A stretch of 8,959 nucleotides of DNA from an uncultured Phycisphaerales bacterium (GTDB taxonomy: Bacteria; Planctomycetota; Phycisphaerae; Sedimentisphaerales; Anaerobacaceae), in assembly GCA_937868145.1 (NCBI GenBank), contig CALMMH010001133.1:1-8959 (forward strand), given 5' to 3'. This document shows positions 1 through 5,415 of the stretch, piece by piece. The position numbers and the translations under genes are program-made. How positions within the stretch are numbered: the stretch's first letter is position 1; every line of letters begins with the position of its first letter. The notes beneath the pieces were generated by a model that saw only the letters and a program-made list of their open reading frames with translations, did not search any database and was not told the DNA's origin.

Positions 1-549
1 CCTGGGTTGCCACAGGACGCCGGCGATGGTCTGAGCGGGGCACCGTTCGACGCACAGGCGGCAGTCGCCGCAGTGCGAGACCTCCATGGGGCTCGCGATC
101 TTCACCGGGGCGTCGGTCAGAACGGAGGCGAGTCGAACGGCCGAGCCGTACTCCCTTGTGACAAGCAGGCCGGATTTGCCGATCCAACCGAGTCCCGCCC
201 GGGTAGCGATGGTCTTGTGCTGGAGCCTCGCGGACAGGGTGGCCTTGTCGAATTCCTCGGTTGTCGCCCGGAATGCGCGGGCTTTCCATCCGGCGTTTCT
301 GATTCCGTCCGCGACCTGTTCGGACACCCGGTTCAGCATCGCGTTGGCCCGGCTGTATTCGTCGAAGTACCGCGGGGTCGGCCCGGATTCGATCTCGCGA
401 ATCGCCGCCGGGTTCAACGCCACCGCGAGCGAAACCGCCCGGGGCAGTCCTTCCGTCACCTGGGTCGGAAGACACGACGCGTCCGCGAACCCCACTAGAT
501 CGACGCCGAGTTCGCGTGCGAGATCGCAGATCATTTGTTCAACATTCAT
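1..549 (-). CDS. QueG-like 4Fe-4S protein, 3' end cut by the window edge
   Basis: Only the first 183 residues are present; the frame is still open at base 1. Visible landmarks are an N-terminal helix (MNVEQMICDLARELGVDLVG), the segment AGLGWIGKSGLL near residues 118-129, which is typical of the epoxyqueuosine reductase (QueG)/DUF1730 superfamily, and a 4Fe-4S motif C160-x2-C163-x2-C166-x3-C170-P. A second cluster is expected in the missing part. It is related to the Fe-S protein at 892-1581, sharing the N-terminal pattern and the AGLG...LL...YG block. The ATG at 549 has GAGG 8 nt upstream and lies 18 nt after the previous stop, so it is probably the last or a late gene of the operon. True QueG reduces epoxyqueuosine in tRNA with cobalamin. 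Many shorter relatives have no known substrate, so I call the superfamily only. A cytoplasmic redox role is inferred. Confidence 0.85.
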   Translation of the reverse strand, partial: MNVEQMICDLARELGVDLVGFADASCLPTQVTEGLPRAVSLAVALNPAAIREIESGPTPRYFDEYSRANAMLNRVSEQVADGIRNAGWKARAFRATTEEFDKATLSARLQHKTIATRAGLGWIGKSGLLVTREYGSAVRLASVLTDAPVKIASPMEVSHCGDCRLCVERCPAQTIAGVLWQPR

Positions 550-567
550 GAGGTCGTCCTCAATTCT

Positions 568-876
568 TCATCCGCACGGTTTCTGCCAGCGATAATGCGT
601 GCCTCTCTTGTGGCTCCAGTTGTCGACGCCGTATTGCTTCACCATTCGCAGGTTGTGCCGGTGCGTATCGCCGTGGCAAGCGCAGAGCGGCTCCAGGAGT
701 TCGCAGGATTCGAAGGCGTTGTTCTTGACGCTCTTGTATCGGGCATACTCCTCGAATCGCGTTTCTTCGAGCAGTTGTCGGAGTCTCTCGGCTGACTCAA
801 AGAACGAGTCGTTCGCGGGGATGCAGTCGCCGCAGTACAGGCCGCAACAGGCGGTTCGCTCTCTGTCGTTTGTCAT
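568..876 (-). CDS. Small Cys-rich protein, DUF3795-like, possibly internally shortened
   Basis: This is a 102-residue protein. It opens with CCGLYCGDCIPA (residues 10-21), the CGLxCxxC signature I associate with DUF3795 proteins, which are presumed metal or Fe-S binding and of unknown function. The end is rich in His, Arg and Trp, with NLRMVKQYGVDNW and RGTHYRW. From memory, related proteins of about 150 residues or more carry further CxxC motifs between these two parts. Here residues KNNAFE run straight into SCELLEPL, so a middle segment may be missing, although the frame is intact. The start ATG at 876 follows the preceding Fe-S gene by 15 nt, with a GAGG-type ribosome site about 9 nt upstream. 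Its place between two related Fe-S proteins suggests it works with them, but I cannot assign a function. Confidence 0.7.
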   Translation of the reverse strand: MTNDRERTACCGLYCGDCIPANDSFFESAERLRQLLEETRFEEYARYKSVKNNAFESCELLEPLCACHGDTHRHNLRMVKQYGVDNWSHKRGTHYRWQKPCG

Positions 877-891
877 ATCGATTCGCCTCGA

Positions 892-1581
892 TCAGTTCCT
901 GTTCTGCGAGCCAGGGCCGTTTGGGCAAATGCGTCGGCACGCATTGCAGACGTAGATCGGATCGCCTTTGGCGGTCCAGCCGCCGGAGTTCTTTCGGCAC
1001 AGCTTCTGGTTCACGATCCCGCCGTTGATCGCGCGGACGGGACATGCGTCGATGCAGCGACGGCACCTCTGGCAATTGTAGTCCCGTTCCACGATGTCGT
1101 CACCTTTCAAGTCGACGTCCAGCAGCAACGCTCCGAGGCAGATGCGGTTTCCGTACTGTTCGTTGGTGAGCAGGGAATTGGCGGTGATGACGCCCAGCCC
1201 GGCCAAGCGCCCCGCGTGCTTGAGCGACAGCAGACCCTTGCCTTCGTATTTCTCCGCGTCCCAATACTCATAGGGTTCGCTCGGAACCGGCACCGCCTGC
1301 ACGCGGATCCGTCGCTCGATAGCGCAGCAGAGCGAGACGACCAACTGCGTGACTTCCGCCAGGATGACGTTGTTCATGGTCGTGTAGGGGATTCCTCCGA
1401 CGGCGTGGAAGGGACCTTCCGGCACACATCTGGCCACGACCACGACGGATTTCGCTCGTGGGAAGACGTCCACCGGCCGGAATCCTATGGGAGCGCCGCC
1501 AAAACGTTCTCCCGGCGCGATGCCGCAGAGATCGGCTCCGAGATCGCGTGCAAGGCTCTTGATTGTTTCCTCAATTCTCAT
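892..1581 (-). CDS. QueG-like protein with two 4Fe-4S clusters
   Basis: This 229-residue protein has a DUF1730/QueG-like N-terminal part (residues 1-165), with LKHAGRLAGLGVITANSLL around 120-138. Two 4Fe-4S motifs follow: C170-x2-C173-x2-C176-x3-C180-P, and C195 with C212-x2-C215-x3-C219-P. Together they form the double-cluster ferredoxin fold of epoxyqueuosine reductases. It is much shorter than genuine QueG (about 310-380 residues) and has no C-terminal HEAT-like extension, so a tRNA role is unlikely. An electron-transfer or reductive-activation role is inferred. The ATG at 1581 overlaps the PhzF stop as ATGA, and AAGGA sits 8 nt upstream, inside the PhzF gene, which points to translational coupling. 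A related copy lies two genes downstream. Superfamily placement is firm; the substrate is unknown. Confidence 0.88.
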   Translation of the reverse strand: MRIEETIKSLARDLGADLCGIAPGERFGGAPIGFRPVDVFPRAKSVVVVARCVPEGPFHAVGGIPYTTMNNVILAEVTQLVVSLCCAIERRIRVQAVPVPSEPYEYWDAEKYEGKGLLSLKHAGRLAGLGVITANSLLTNEQYGNRICLGALLLDVDLKGDDIVERDYNCQRCRRCIDACPVRAINGGIVNQKLCRKNSGGWTAKGDPIYVCNACRRICPNGPGSQNRN

Positions 1582-2465
1582 AGCAGATTTCCTTTCGCGA
1601 CGGCAAACACTCGCCCGCCGACTTCGACGGCGATCCTCCCGCCGTTCTCTCTTGCCCTCAGGTAGATCCGTGACGGCCGGCCGATCTCGTAGCCTTGCTC
1701 GACTCGGACGTCGATCCTGTCGCTGCCGAAGTAGCGGTGCTTGACCAGATACGCGGCGAAACAGCTATTGGCGCTGCCGGTGGCCGGATCTTCGACGATG
1801 CCGTAGTAGTCGCCGAACATCCGGGCGTGGATCTGGTTCTCGGGCTCGACGGCCTGACGGCAGAACAGAAACACCATCTTCGCCCGGTGATCCTTGACCC
1901 AATCGAGCCACTGGTCCTTGACCACGGCGGCCCGCTTGACCGCGTCCAGGCTTCGCAGCGGTACGAACAGGAACGGCAGGCCCGTCGTGACGGTCTCGAT
2001 CGGGAAGTCCGCGTCGATGTCCTCGGTCCGCACGCGCAGCAGGGGGGCGACCTCCCTCGCCTGGAACACTTCGTGGAAGCTCGCCTCTTTCGGCGTCATC
2101 CAGGGGATGTCCTCGCCGCCGGGCTGGGGCTCGAATGACACCGGGATCTGCCCGATCTTGAGATTCAGGTTCACGCGGTCTGTCGGCTGCTTGAGGATTT
2201 CTCGTCGAATGACGTACGCGGTCCCGAGGGTCGGGTGTCCTGCGAAGGGCACCTCCGCTCCCGGTGTGAAGATCCGCACGTCGTAACCGCCGTCGCGAGG
2301 TGCGTCGGACAGGATGAACGTGGTTTCGGAGAACCCCATCTCTTTGGCGATCTTCTGCATCTCCTCGCTCGACAGTCCCTGCGCCTCGCGGATGACAGCG
2401 AGTTGGTTCCCGGCGTACTTCCGCTCGGCGAACACATCCACGATGTAGAATGTCAACGCCTTCAT
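1578..2465 (-). CDS. PhzF-family isomerase/epimerase
   Basis: The 295-residue protein covers the whole PhzF fold (two diaminopimelate-epimerase-like domains). It has the N-terminal YIVDVFAERKYAGNQLAV block, GFSETTFIL with E47 at the position of the family's catalytic glutamate, FAGHPTLGTA at 74-83, and EDPATGSANSCFAAYL from 225, the second conserved acidic loop. In Pseudomonas, PhzF isomerises dihydro-3-hydroxyanthranilate; most family members have unknown substrates and act by general acid-base chemistry without a cofactor. The frame is open further upstream, but the ATG at 2465 has a near-perfect AAGGAGG 6 nt before it and begins exactly where family homology begins. It overlaps the aminotransferase stop as ATGA. 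No other phenazine genes are visible, so phenazine synthesis is not implied. It probably acts on a product or substrate of the neighbouring aminotransferase. Confidence 0.92.
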   Translation of the reverse strand: MKALTFYIVDVFAERKYAGNQLAVIREAQGLSSEEMQKIAKEMGFSETTFILSDAPRDGGYDVRIFTPGAEVPFAGHPTLGTAYVIRREILKQPTDRVNLNLKIGQIPVSFEPQPGGEDIPWMTPKEASFHEVFQAREVAPLLRVRTEDIDADFPIETVTTGLPFLFVPLRSLDAVKRAAVVKDQWLDWVKDHRAKMVFLFCRQAVEPENQIHARMFGDYYGIVEDPATGSANSCFAAYLVKHRYFGSDRIDVRVEQGYEIGRPSRIYLRARENGGRIAVEVGGRVFAVAKGNLL

Positions 2466-3661
2466 GGCGATCCTCCTTTGCGGTTCAGCAGATTCGTGAT
2501 GATCCGGCCCAGTCGGGCGATTCCTTCCTCGATCTTGTCCTCGTCGGCGTTCGAGAAGTTCAGCCGCATGTTGTGCGCGCCGCCGCCGTCGACGAAGAAG
2601 GACGTGCCCGGAACGAAGACGACGCTTTCCTGGACAGCATACTCGAACAACTCGATCGCGGATAGCTGCGGCGGCAGCGTCGCCCACACGAACATGCCTC
2701 CGTCCGGCCGAGTGCAGGCCACCTGGGCAGGGAAGTAGGTGTCGATCGCCGCCAGCATCACGTCTTTTTGTCGCTTGTATGCGGCGCGGATCGTGGCGAT
2801 GTGCTGATCGATGTCATGCGCCATGAGGTACTGGCAAAGCATCCGCTGGCAGAACGAGTTCGAGTGCAGGTCGCTGGCCTGCTTGGCCACGATCAACTTG
2901 TCCAGCGTCTCGCGCGGAGCACAGACCCAGCCCATGCGAAGCCCCGGCGCCACGATCTTGGAAAACGAGCCCAACAGCACGGCCTTGTCGCCCAGCCAGT
3001 GTCGCATCGAAGATCTTGCCTGGCCTTCGAAACGCAATTCTTTGTAGGGATCGTCTTCGATCACGAGCGTGTCGTACGGTCTGAGAGCCTCCGCCAACGC
3101 GGCTCGCTTGTCTTGGGAATAGCTGATGCCCGAGGGGTTCTGGAAGTTGATCACCGTATGAAAGAACTTGATTCGACGTTTTCGCAGAACCTCGGTCAGT
3201 CCGTCGATGTCCACGCCGTCCGAAAACACGGGCACGGAATGAAATTCGGGCTCGTACGCCGAGAACGCCTGAATCGCGCCCAGATAGCCGGGACGCTCGA
3301 TCGCAATCGCATCCTGTTTGTTGAGGAACGCCTTGCCGATCAGGTCCAGGCCCTGTTGGGAGCCGTTGGTGATCAGGATCTCGTCGGCGGTCACGTTCAG
3401 CCCGTCGTTCTGCCGGTATCGCTGGGCGATGTATTCCCGCAGAGGGGCGTAGCCCTCGGTCGGGCCGTACTGGAGCGAGGAGCCATCGGTTCCGGCCAAA
3501 GCGGTCACCGCGGCCGCAGCGATTTCCTGCACGGGAAAGAGCCGCGGATTGGGCAGCCCGCCCGCAAAGGAGATGATTTCTGTGTTCTGCGTCACCTTCA
3601 ACATCTCGCGGACAAACGACCTGGGGATCGTCCCCATCCTCGATGCGTACAGCGAATTCAC
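2462..3661 (-). CDS. PLP-dependent aminotransferase, fold type I (LysN/ARO8-like)
   Basis: The 399-residue enzyme matches stand-alone class I/II aminotransferases of the 2-aminoadipate/aromatic group, with no MocR-type DNA-binding domain. Landmarks are IISFAGGLPNPRLFP (29-43), LQYGPTEGYAPLREYI (63-78), ITNGSQQGLDLI (97-108), NPSG with N175, IEDDPY (201-206) with the pyridine-binding Asp and the Tyr, GSFSKIVAPGLRMGW with the PLP lysine K235, and NMRLNFS with R366 for the substrate carboxylate. The start is taken as GTG at 3661: it overlaps the GNAT stop as GTGA, has GGAG 8 nt upstream, and keeps the conserved YASRMGTIPRSFVREMLKV stretch. The next ATG, at 3637, would cut into that block. Amino-donor and keto-acid specificity cannot be read. 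The poly-Ala leader of this operon makes an alanine/pyruvate link worth considering. Confidence 0.92.
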   Translation of the reverse strand: MNSLYASRMGTIPRSFVREMLKVTQNTEIISFAGGLPNPRLFPVQEIAAAAVTALAGTDGSSLQYGPTEGYAPLREYIAQRYRQNDGLNVTADEILITNGSQQGLDLIGKAFLNKQDAIAIERPGYLGAIQAFSAYEPEFHSVPVFSDGVDIDGLTEVLRKRRIKFFHTVINFQNPSGISYSQDKRAALAEALRPYDTLVIEDDPYKELRFEGQARSSMRHWLGDKAVLLGSFSKIVAPGLRMGWVCAPRETLDKLIVAKQASDLHSNSFCQRMLCQYLMAHDIDQHIATIRAAYKRQKDVMLAAIDTYFPAQVACTRPDGGMFVWATLPPQLSAIELFEYAVQESVVFVPGTSFFVDGGGAHNMRLNFSNADEDKIEEGIARLGRIITNLLNRKGGSP

Positions 3662-4149
3662 GGCGTCTTCTCCATCAACTTCTGCATTCGGAAGAAATCC
3701 AGACGCCGGTCGTTCTCCACGGTGAGGAACGCGGCTTCGACGGTGGCGTAACCGAGCCGATCGTAGAAGGGCTTGGCCGGCAGCGAGGCGTCGAGCCGGA
3801 CGACTCCGACGCCCCACGAGGCGGCCTGCTCTTCCAGCCGTCGCATGAGGAGTCGGCCCAGGCCGTGTTGCTGGAGGCCGGGCTCCACGAAGACTCTCTT
3901 GATCTCCTCGCCGACCAGCGTGCCGGTGGCGAGGATTCGTCCGGCCTTCTCCAGCACGAGCGTGTAGCCTTCCTGCGCATCGCGGAGGACCGCCTGTTCG
4001 TCGTGATAGTTCGCAAAAAAGCGGACCGCCTCCAGGGGATAGTACGCCGGATAGCAGACCGCGATGGTCCGGTGCACCAGCGACTTGACCGCGAACCGGT
4101 CGCTCACCCGGAATTCCCGAAGCACCGGCTGTTCTCGTGCTCTTGTCAT
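3658..4149 (-). CDS. GNAT-family N-acetyltransferase
   Basis: This is a 163-residue single-domain acetyltransferase. Motif A, which binds acetyl-CoA pyrophosphate, is seen as KRVFVEPGLQQHGLGRLLMRRL (residues 84-105), with the Q/R-x-x-G-x-G/A core as QQHGLG. Motif B is PAKPFYDRLGY (124-134). Family members acetylate amines of small molecules, antibiotics or proteins; the substrate cannot be told here. The open frame extends upstream to 4269, but the ATG at 4149 is chosen because AAGGAG lies 5 nt before it and the upstream part overlaps the methyltransferase. The gene starts 53 nt after the methyltransferase stop, and its own stop overlaps the aminotransferase start. It could modify the pathway product or protect the cell from it; both are inference. 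Confidence 0.88.
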   Translation of the reverse strand: MTRAREQPVLREFRVSDRFAVKSLVHRTIAVCYPAYYPLEAVRFFANYHDEQAVLRDAQEGYTLVLEKAGRILATGTLVGEEIKRVFVEPGLQQHGLGRLLMRRLEEQAASWGVGVVRLDASLPAKPFYDRLGYATVEAAFLTVENDRRLDFFRMQKLMEKTP

Positions 4150-4154
4150 CGGTT

Positions 4155-4160
4155 CTCCTT
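4155..4160 (-). promoter_or_regulatory. Ribosome binding site deciding the GNAT start
   Basis: AAGGAG on the minus strand ends 5 nt before the ATG at 4149. It is the best Shine-Dalgarno match in the region and rules against the longer open frame that starts at 4269 inside the methyltransferase gene. Confidence 0.8.
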
Positions 4161-4202
4161 CCTGTCGGGTCGTCCCGGACGTGCGAGACAAACGGTCCCG
4201 GA

Positions 4203-5021
4203 TCAACGCCGCTGTGACGCCGCGACGATCGAGGGTGTGACTGCTGCTGAAAGGACTGTTTTCGTACATAAATACCCCGCAAGAAATTCATTTGTGCAAT
4301 TGACGTTGTCGATCTGGAAGCCCGCTCGTTGGAGCAGTCCTTCCATGATCCACTGACAGGTGCTGTACTCATCGCGTATATGCGTTTCGGATTCGGCCTG
4401 CCCCTCCGGGCCCATACGACGGCTCATTGCCGCGACGAATCGCGGAATCTGGGATTCGTACTGCGCCACGTCGAAGGAAAAGACCACGTCGAACAGGTAG
4501 AGTCGTCCGCCCGGTTTGAGCATCGAGGCCAGTCGGCACAGGCTCACGGCTTTCCAGAAGTCCGGGAGGTGGTGCAGGGCGACGACGGATACCGCCGCAT
4601 CGGCCGGCTCGGAATCGTGCTCGTAGGTCAGAAAGCCGCCTTGACGGAATTCCACATTCGTCCGTCCGGCGGTTCGGGCTTTCCGGCGGGCCTGGTTCAG
4701 CATCGCTTTGGACACGTCCACCGCGTACACCGTGCGACAGTGCTCCGCGGCGCCGATGGCGAACGCGCCGGTGCCGCAGCCCATGTCGATCACCGTCATC
4801 GACGGAGTCAGGCCGAGCGCCGCGACGATCTGTCGGGTCTCCTGTTCGTAGTTGCGGAACATCTGATGCCGCAAATCGTAGATTCTTGCGAGCAGGCCGC
4901 TGTTGTAGTTGACCCCGCAGTGCTTGCTCTCGTTGTAACGCCAGGCGGGGCCTCGCGACTCGGCCCTCGCAGCGGCGTAAGCCCAGTAAAAATCGATGTC
5001 CATTTCTCTGATCCCTCTCAT
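4203..5021 (-). CDS. Class I SAM-dependent methyltransferase
   Basis: The 272-residue protein has a Rossmann methyltransferase core at about residues 60-185. Motif I is VIDMGCGTGAFAIGAA (77-92), motif II is VYAVDVSKAML with acidic D102, motif IV is ADAAVSVVALHHLPD (140-154), and a post-motif LKPGGRLYLFDV follows (168-179). An N-terminal helical section with NESKHCGVNYNS (30-41) probably helps form the substrate pocket. The start at 5021 is preferred because GGGAGGT lies 7 nt upstream. ATG at 5003 (weaker site) and 5039 (no usable spacing) are alternatives. It is the first structural gene after the leader terminator, 57 nt beyond its T-tract. Methyl acceptor is unknown; a small molecule is more likely than rRNA or DNA, since no specific motif for those is visible. 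Confidence 0.88.
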   Translation of the reverse strand: MRGIREMDIDFYWAYAAARAESRGPAWRYNESKHCGVNYNSGLLARIYDLRHQMFRNYEQETRQIVAALGLTPSMTVIDMGCGTGAFAIGAAEHCRTVYAVDVSKAMLNQARRKARTAGRTNVEFRQGGFLTYEHDSEPADAAVSVVALHHLPDFWKAVSLCRLASMLKPGGRLYLFDVVFSFDVAQYESQIPRFVAAMSRRMGPEGQAESETHIRDEYSTCQWIMEGLLQRAGFQIDNVNCTNEFLAGYLCTKTVLSAAVTPSIVAASQRR

Positions 5022-5028
5022 TTGACGT

Positions 5029-5035
5029 ACCTCCC
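5029..5035 (-). promoter_or_regulatory. Ribosome binding site deciding the methyltransferase start
   Basis: GGGAGGT on the minus strand stands 7 nt before the ATG at 5021. This favours 5021 over 5039, whose only purine-rich stretch directly abuts the start, and over 5003, which has a weaker AGAGGGA about 9 nt upstream. Confidence 0.7.
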
Positions 5036-5077
5036 ACATCCTCGCAAAGTCCCATCCTTTGCTGGTCTGGTGGAAAT

Positions 5078-5116
5078 AAAAAAAGCCTTTCAGGGTCTCG
5101 TGTTCCCTGAAAGGCT
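5078..5116 (-). terminator. Intrinsic terminator at the end of the operon leader (attenuator candidate)
   Basis: Read on the minus strand, a perfect 12-bp stem (AGCCTTTCAGGG with CCCTGAAAGGCT) closes a 9-nt loop and is followed at once by seven T residues (5084-5078). It lies between the leader promoter and the methyltransferase start, 32 nt after the leader-ORF stop and 57 nt before the first structural gene. A strong terminator inside a 5' leader, with no full gene in front of it, is the hallmark of transcription attenuation. Whether it is conditional is inferred. Confidence 0.9.
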
Positions 5117-5148
5117 CGGTTGATGTTTCGCTATGTCACCTGGTCCTT

Positions 5149-5289
5149 TTAGGGAGCACCCTCCTTTTTGAAGGCTACCTTCATGGCCATAATAATGGCG
5201 GCGGCAGCAGCGGCTGCATGAAGGCGCAGACTCTGCACCGTCACGGCGTGACGTGTCGAATCGAGCCTGTTGTCCCTAAACTGAACCAT
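5149..5289 (-). CDS. Putative 46-residue leader peptide with seven consecutive alanines
   Basis: The frame ATG (5289) to TAA (5149) encodes 46 residues, with HAAAAAAAIIMAM at 24-36 and a basic/acidic tail ending in KKEGAP. The seven Ala codons (5217-5197: GCA, GCC, GCT, GCT, GCC, GCC, GCC) are followed by two ATT Ile codons. It begins about 29 nt after the predicted transcription start and stops 32 nt before a strong terminator, the layout of an attenuator leader peptide. An earlier ATG at 5352 lies in the -35 box and is not expected to be transcribed from this promoter. No clear Shine-Dalgarno precedes 5289, which weakens the case. GTG codons further in would also keep the Ala run. The peptide is a control candidate (sensing charged tRNA-Ala and perhaps tRNA-Ile, or stalling the ribosome), not a recognised protein. 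Confidence 0.5.
   Translation of the reverse strand: MVQFRDNRLDSTRHAVTVQSLRLHAAAAAAAIIMAMKVAFKKEGAP
5169..5183 (-). promoter_or_regulatory. Small hairpin in the leader, downstream of the Ala codons
   Basis: On the minus strand TGAAGG-TAG-CCTTCA forms a 6-bp stem with a 3-nt loop, starting 13 nt after the last of the seven Ala codons. Its first arm, extended to CCATGAAGG (5186-5178), could instead pair with CCTTTCAGGG (5114-5105), the first-transcribed arm of the terminator, with one bulged base and one mismatch. That gives a possible switch between antiterminator and terminator folds. Pairing was done by eye, without energy calculation. Confidence 0.4.
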
Positions 5290-5323
5290 GGAAAAAGTCC
5301 GCACAAAATAACAATTTCGACTA

Positions 5324-5352
5324 ACTCTACAGAACCGGACAAAGAATGTCAA
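5324..5352 (-). promoter_or_regulatory. Sigma-70-type promoter of the leader and operon
   Basis: On the minus strand a perfect -35 box TTGACA (5352-5347) is followed after exactly 17 bp by TAGAGT (5329-5324), which matches 4 of 6 consensus -10 positions. Transcription would begin near 5318-5317 and run into the leader ORF and its terminator. AT-rich sequence with an inverted repeat lies just upstream. Confidence 0.75.
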
Positions 5353-5356
5353 GTCA

Positions 5357-5384
5357 AATATCGGCGGAAATAATACGCGATATT
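5357..5384. repeat. Inverted repeat next to the -35 box, operator candidate
   Basis: AATATCG (5357-5363) and CGATATT (5378-5384) are perfect 7-bp inverted arms whose centres lie 21 bp apart, about two helical turns. A second palindrome, GATATT-AA-AATATC (5379-5392), overlaps the right arm. The left arm ends 4 bp from the -35 box. The geometry fits a dimeric regulator or an UP-like AT-rich element. In such AT-rich DNA, chance is a real alternative. Confidence 0.3.
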
Positions 5385-5415
5385 AAAATATCTGCGAGTC
5401 CCGCGGCAGACGCGA

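Noticed and set aside
550..562. Hairpin TGAGG-ACGA-CCTCA hiding the ribosome site of the last Fe-S gene
   Set aside because: Only 5 bp, directly at the start codon; likely incidental and easily opened by the upstream translating ribosome.
1578..2465. A phenazine biosynthesis locus, suggested by the PhzF homologue
   Set aside because: No other phz genes are present, and PhzF relatives are widespread with unrelated or unknown roles.
2768..3751. A 327-codon plus-strand open frame opposite the aminotransferase
   Set aside because: The true gene is the complete PLP enzyme on the minus strand; this frame has no domain features.
4329..5123. A 264-codon plus-strand open frame opposite the methyltransferase
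   Set aside because: It overlaps the clear SAM motifs on the minus strand and runs into the terminator hairpin.
5078..5318. A known riboswitch, T-box or tmRNA in the leader
   Set aside because: I see no T-box core, no TPP, cobalamin or SAM signature, and no tmRNA-like tag or ends. The poly-Ala ORF is a better explanation.
5149..5352. A longer, 67-codon version of the leader ORF starting at 5352
   Set aside because: Its start codon lies inside the -35 box, so a transcript from the predicted promoter would not contain it.
5391..5410. A terminator for the M20 gene (TCTGC/GCAGA stem followed by TATTTT)
   Set aside because: Only 5 bp of stem with a 10-nt loop and a broken T-tract; too weak to call by eye.
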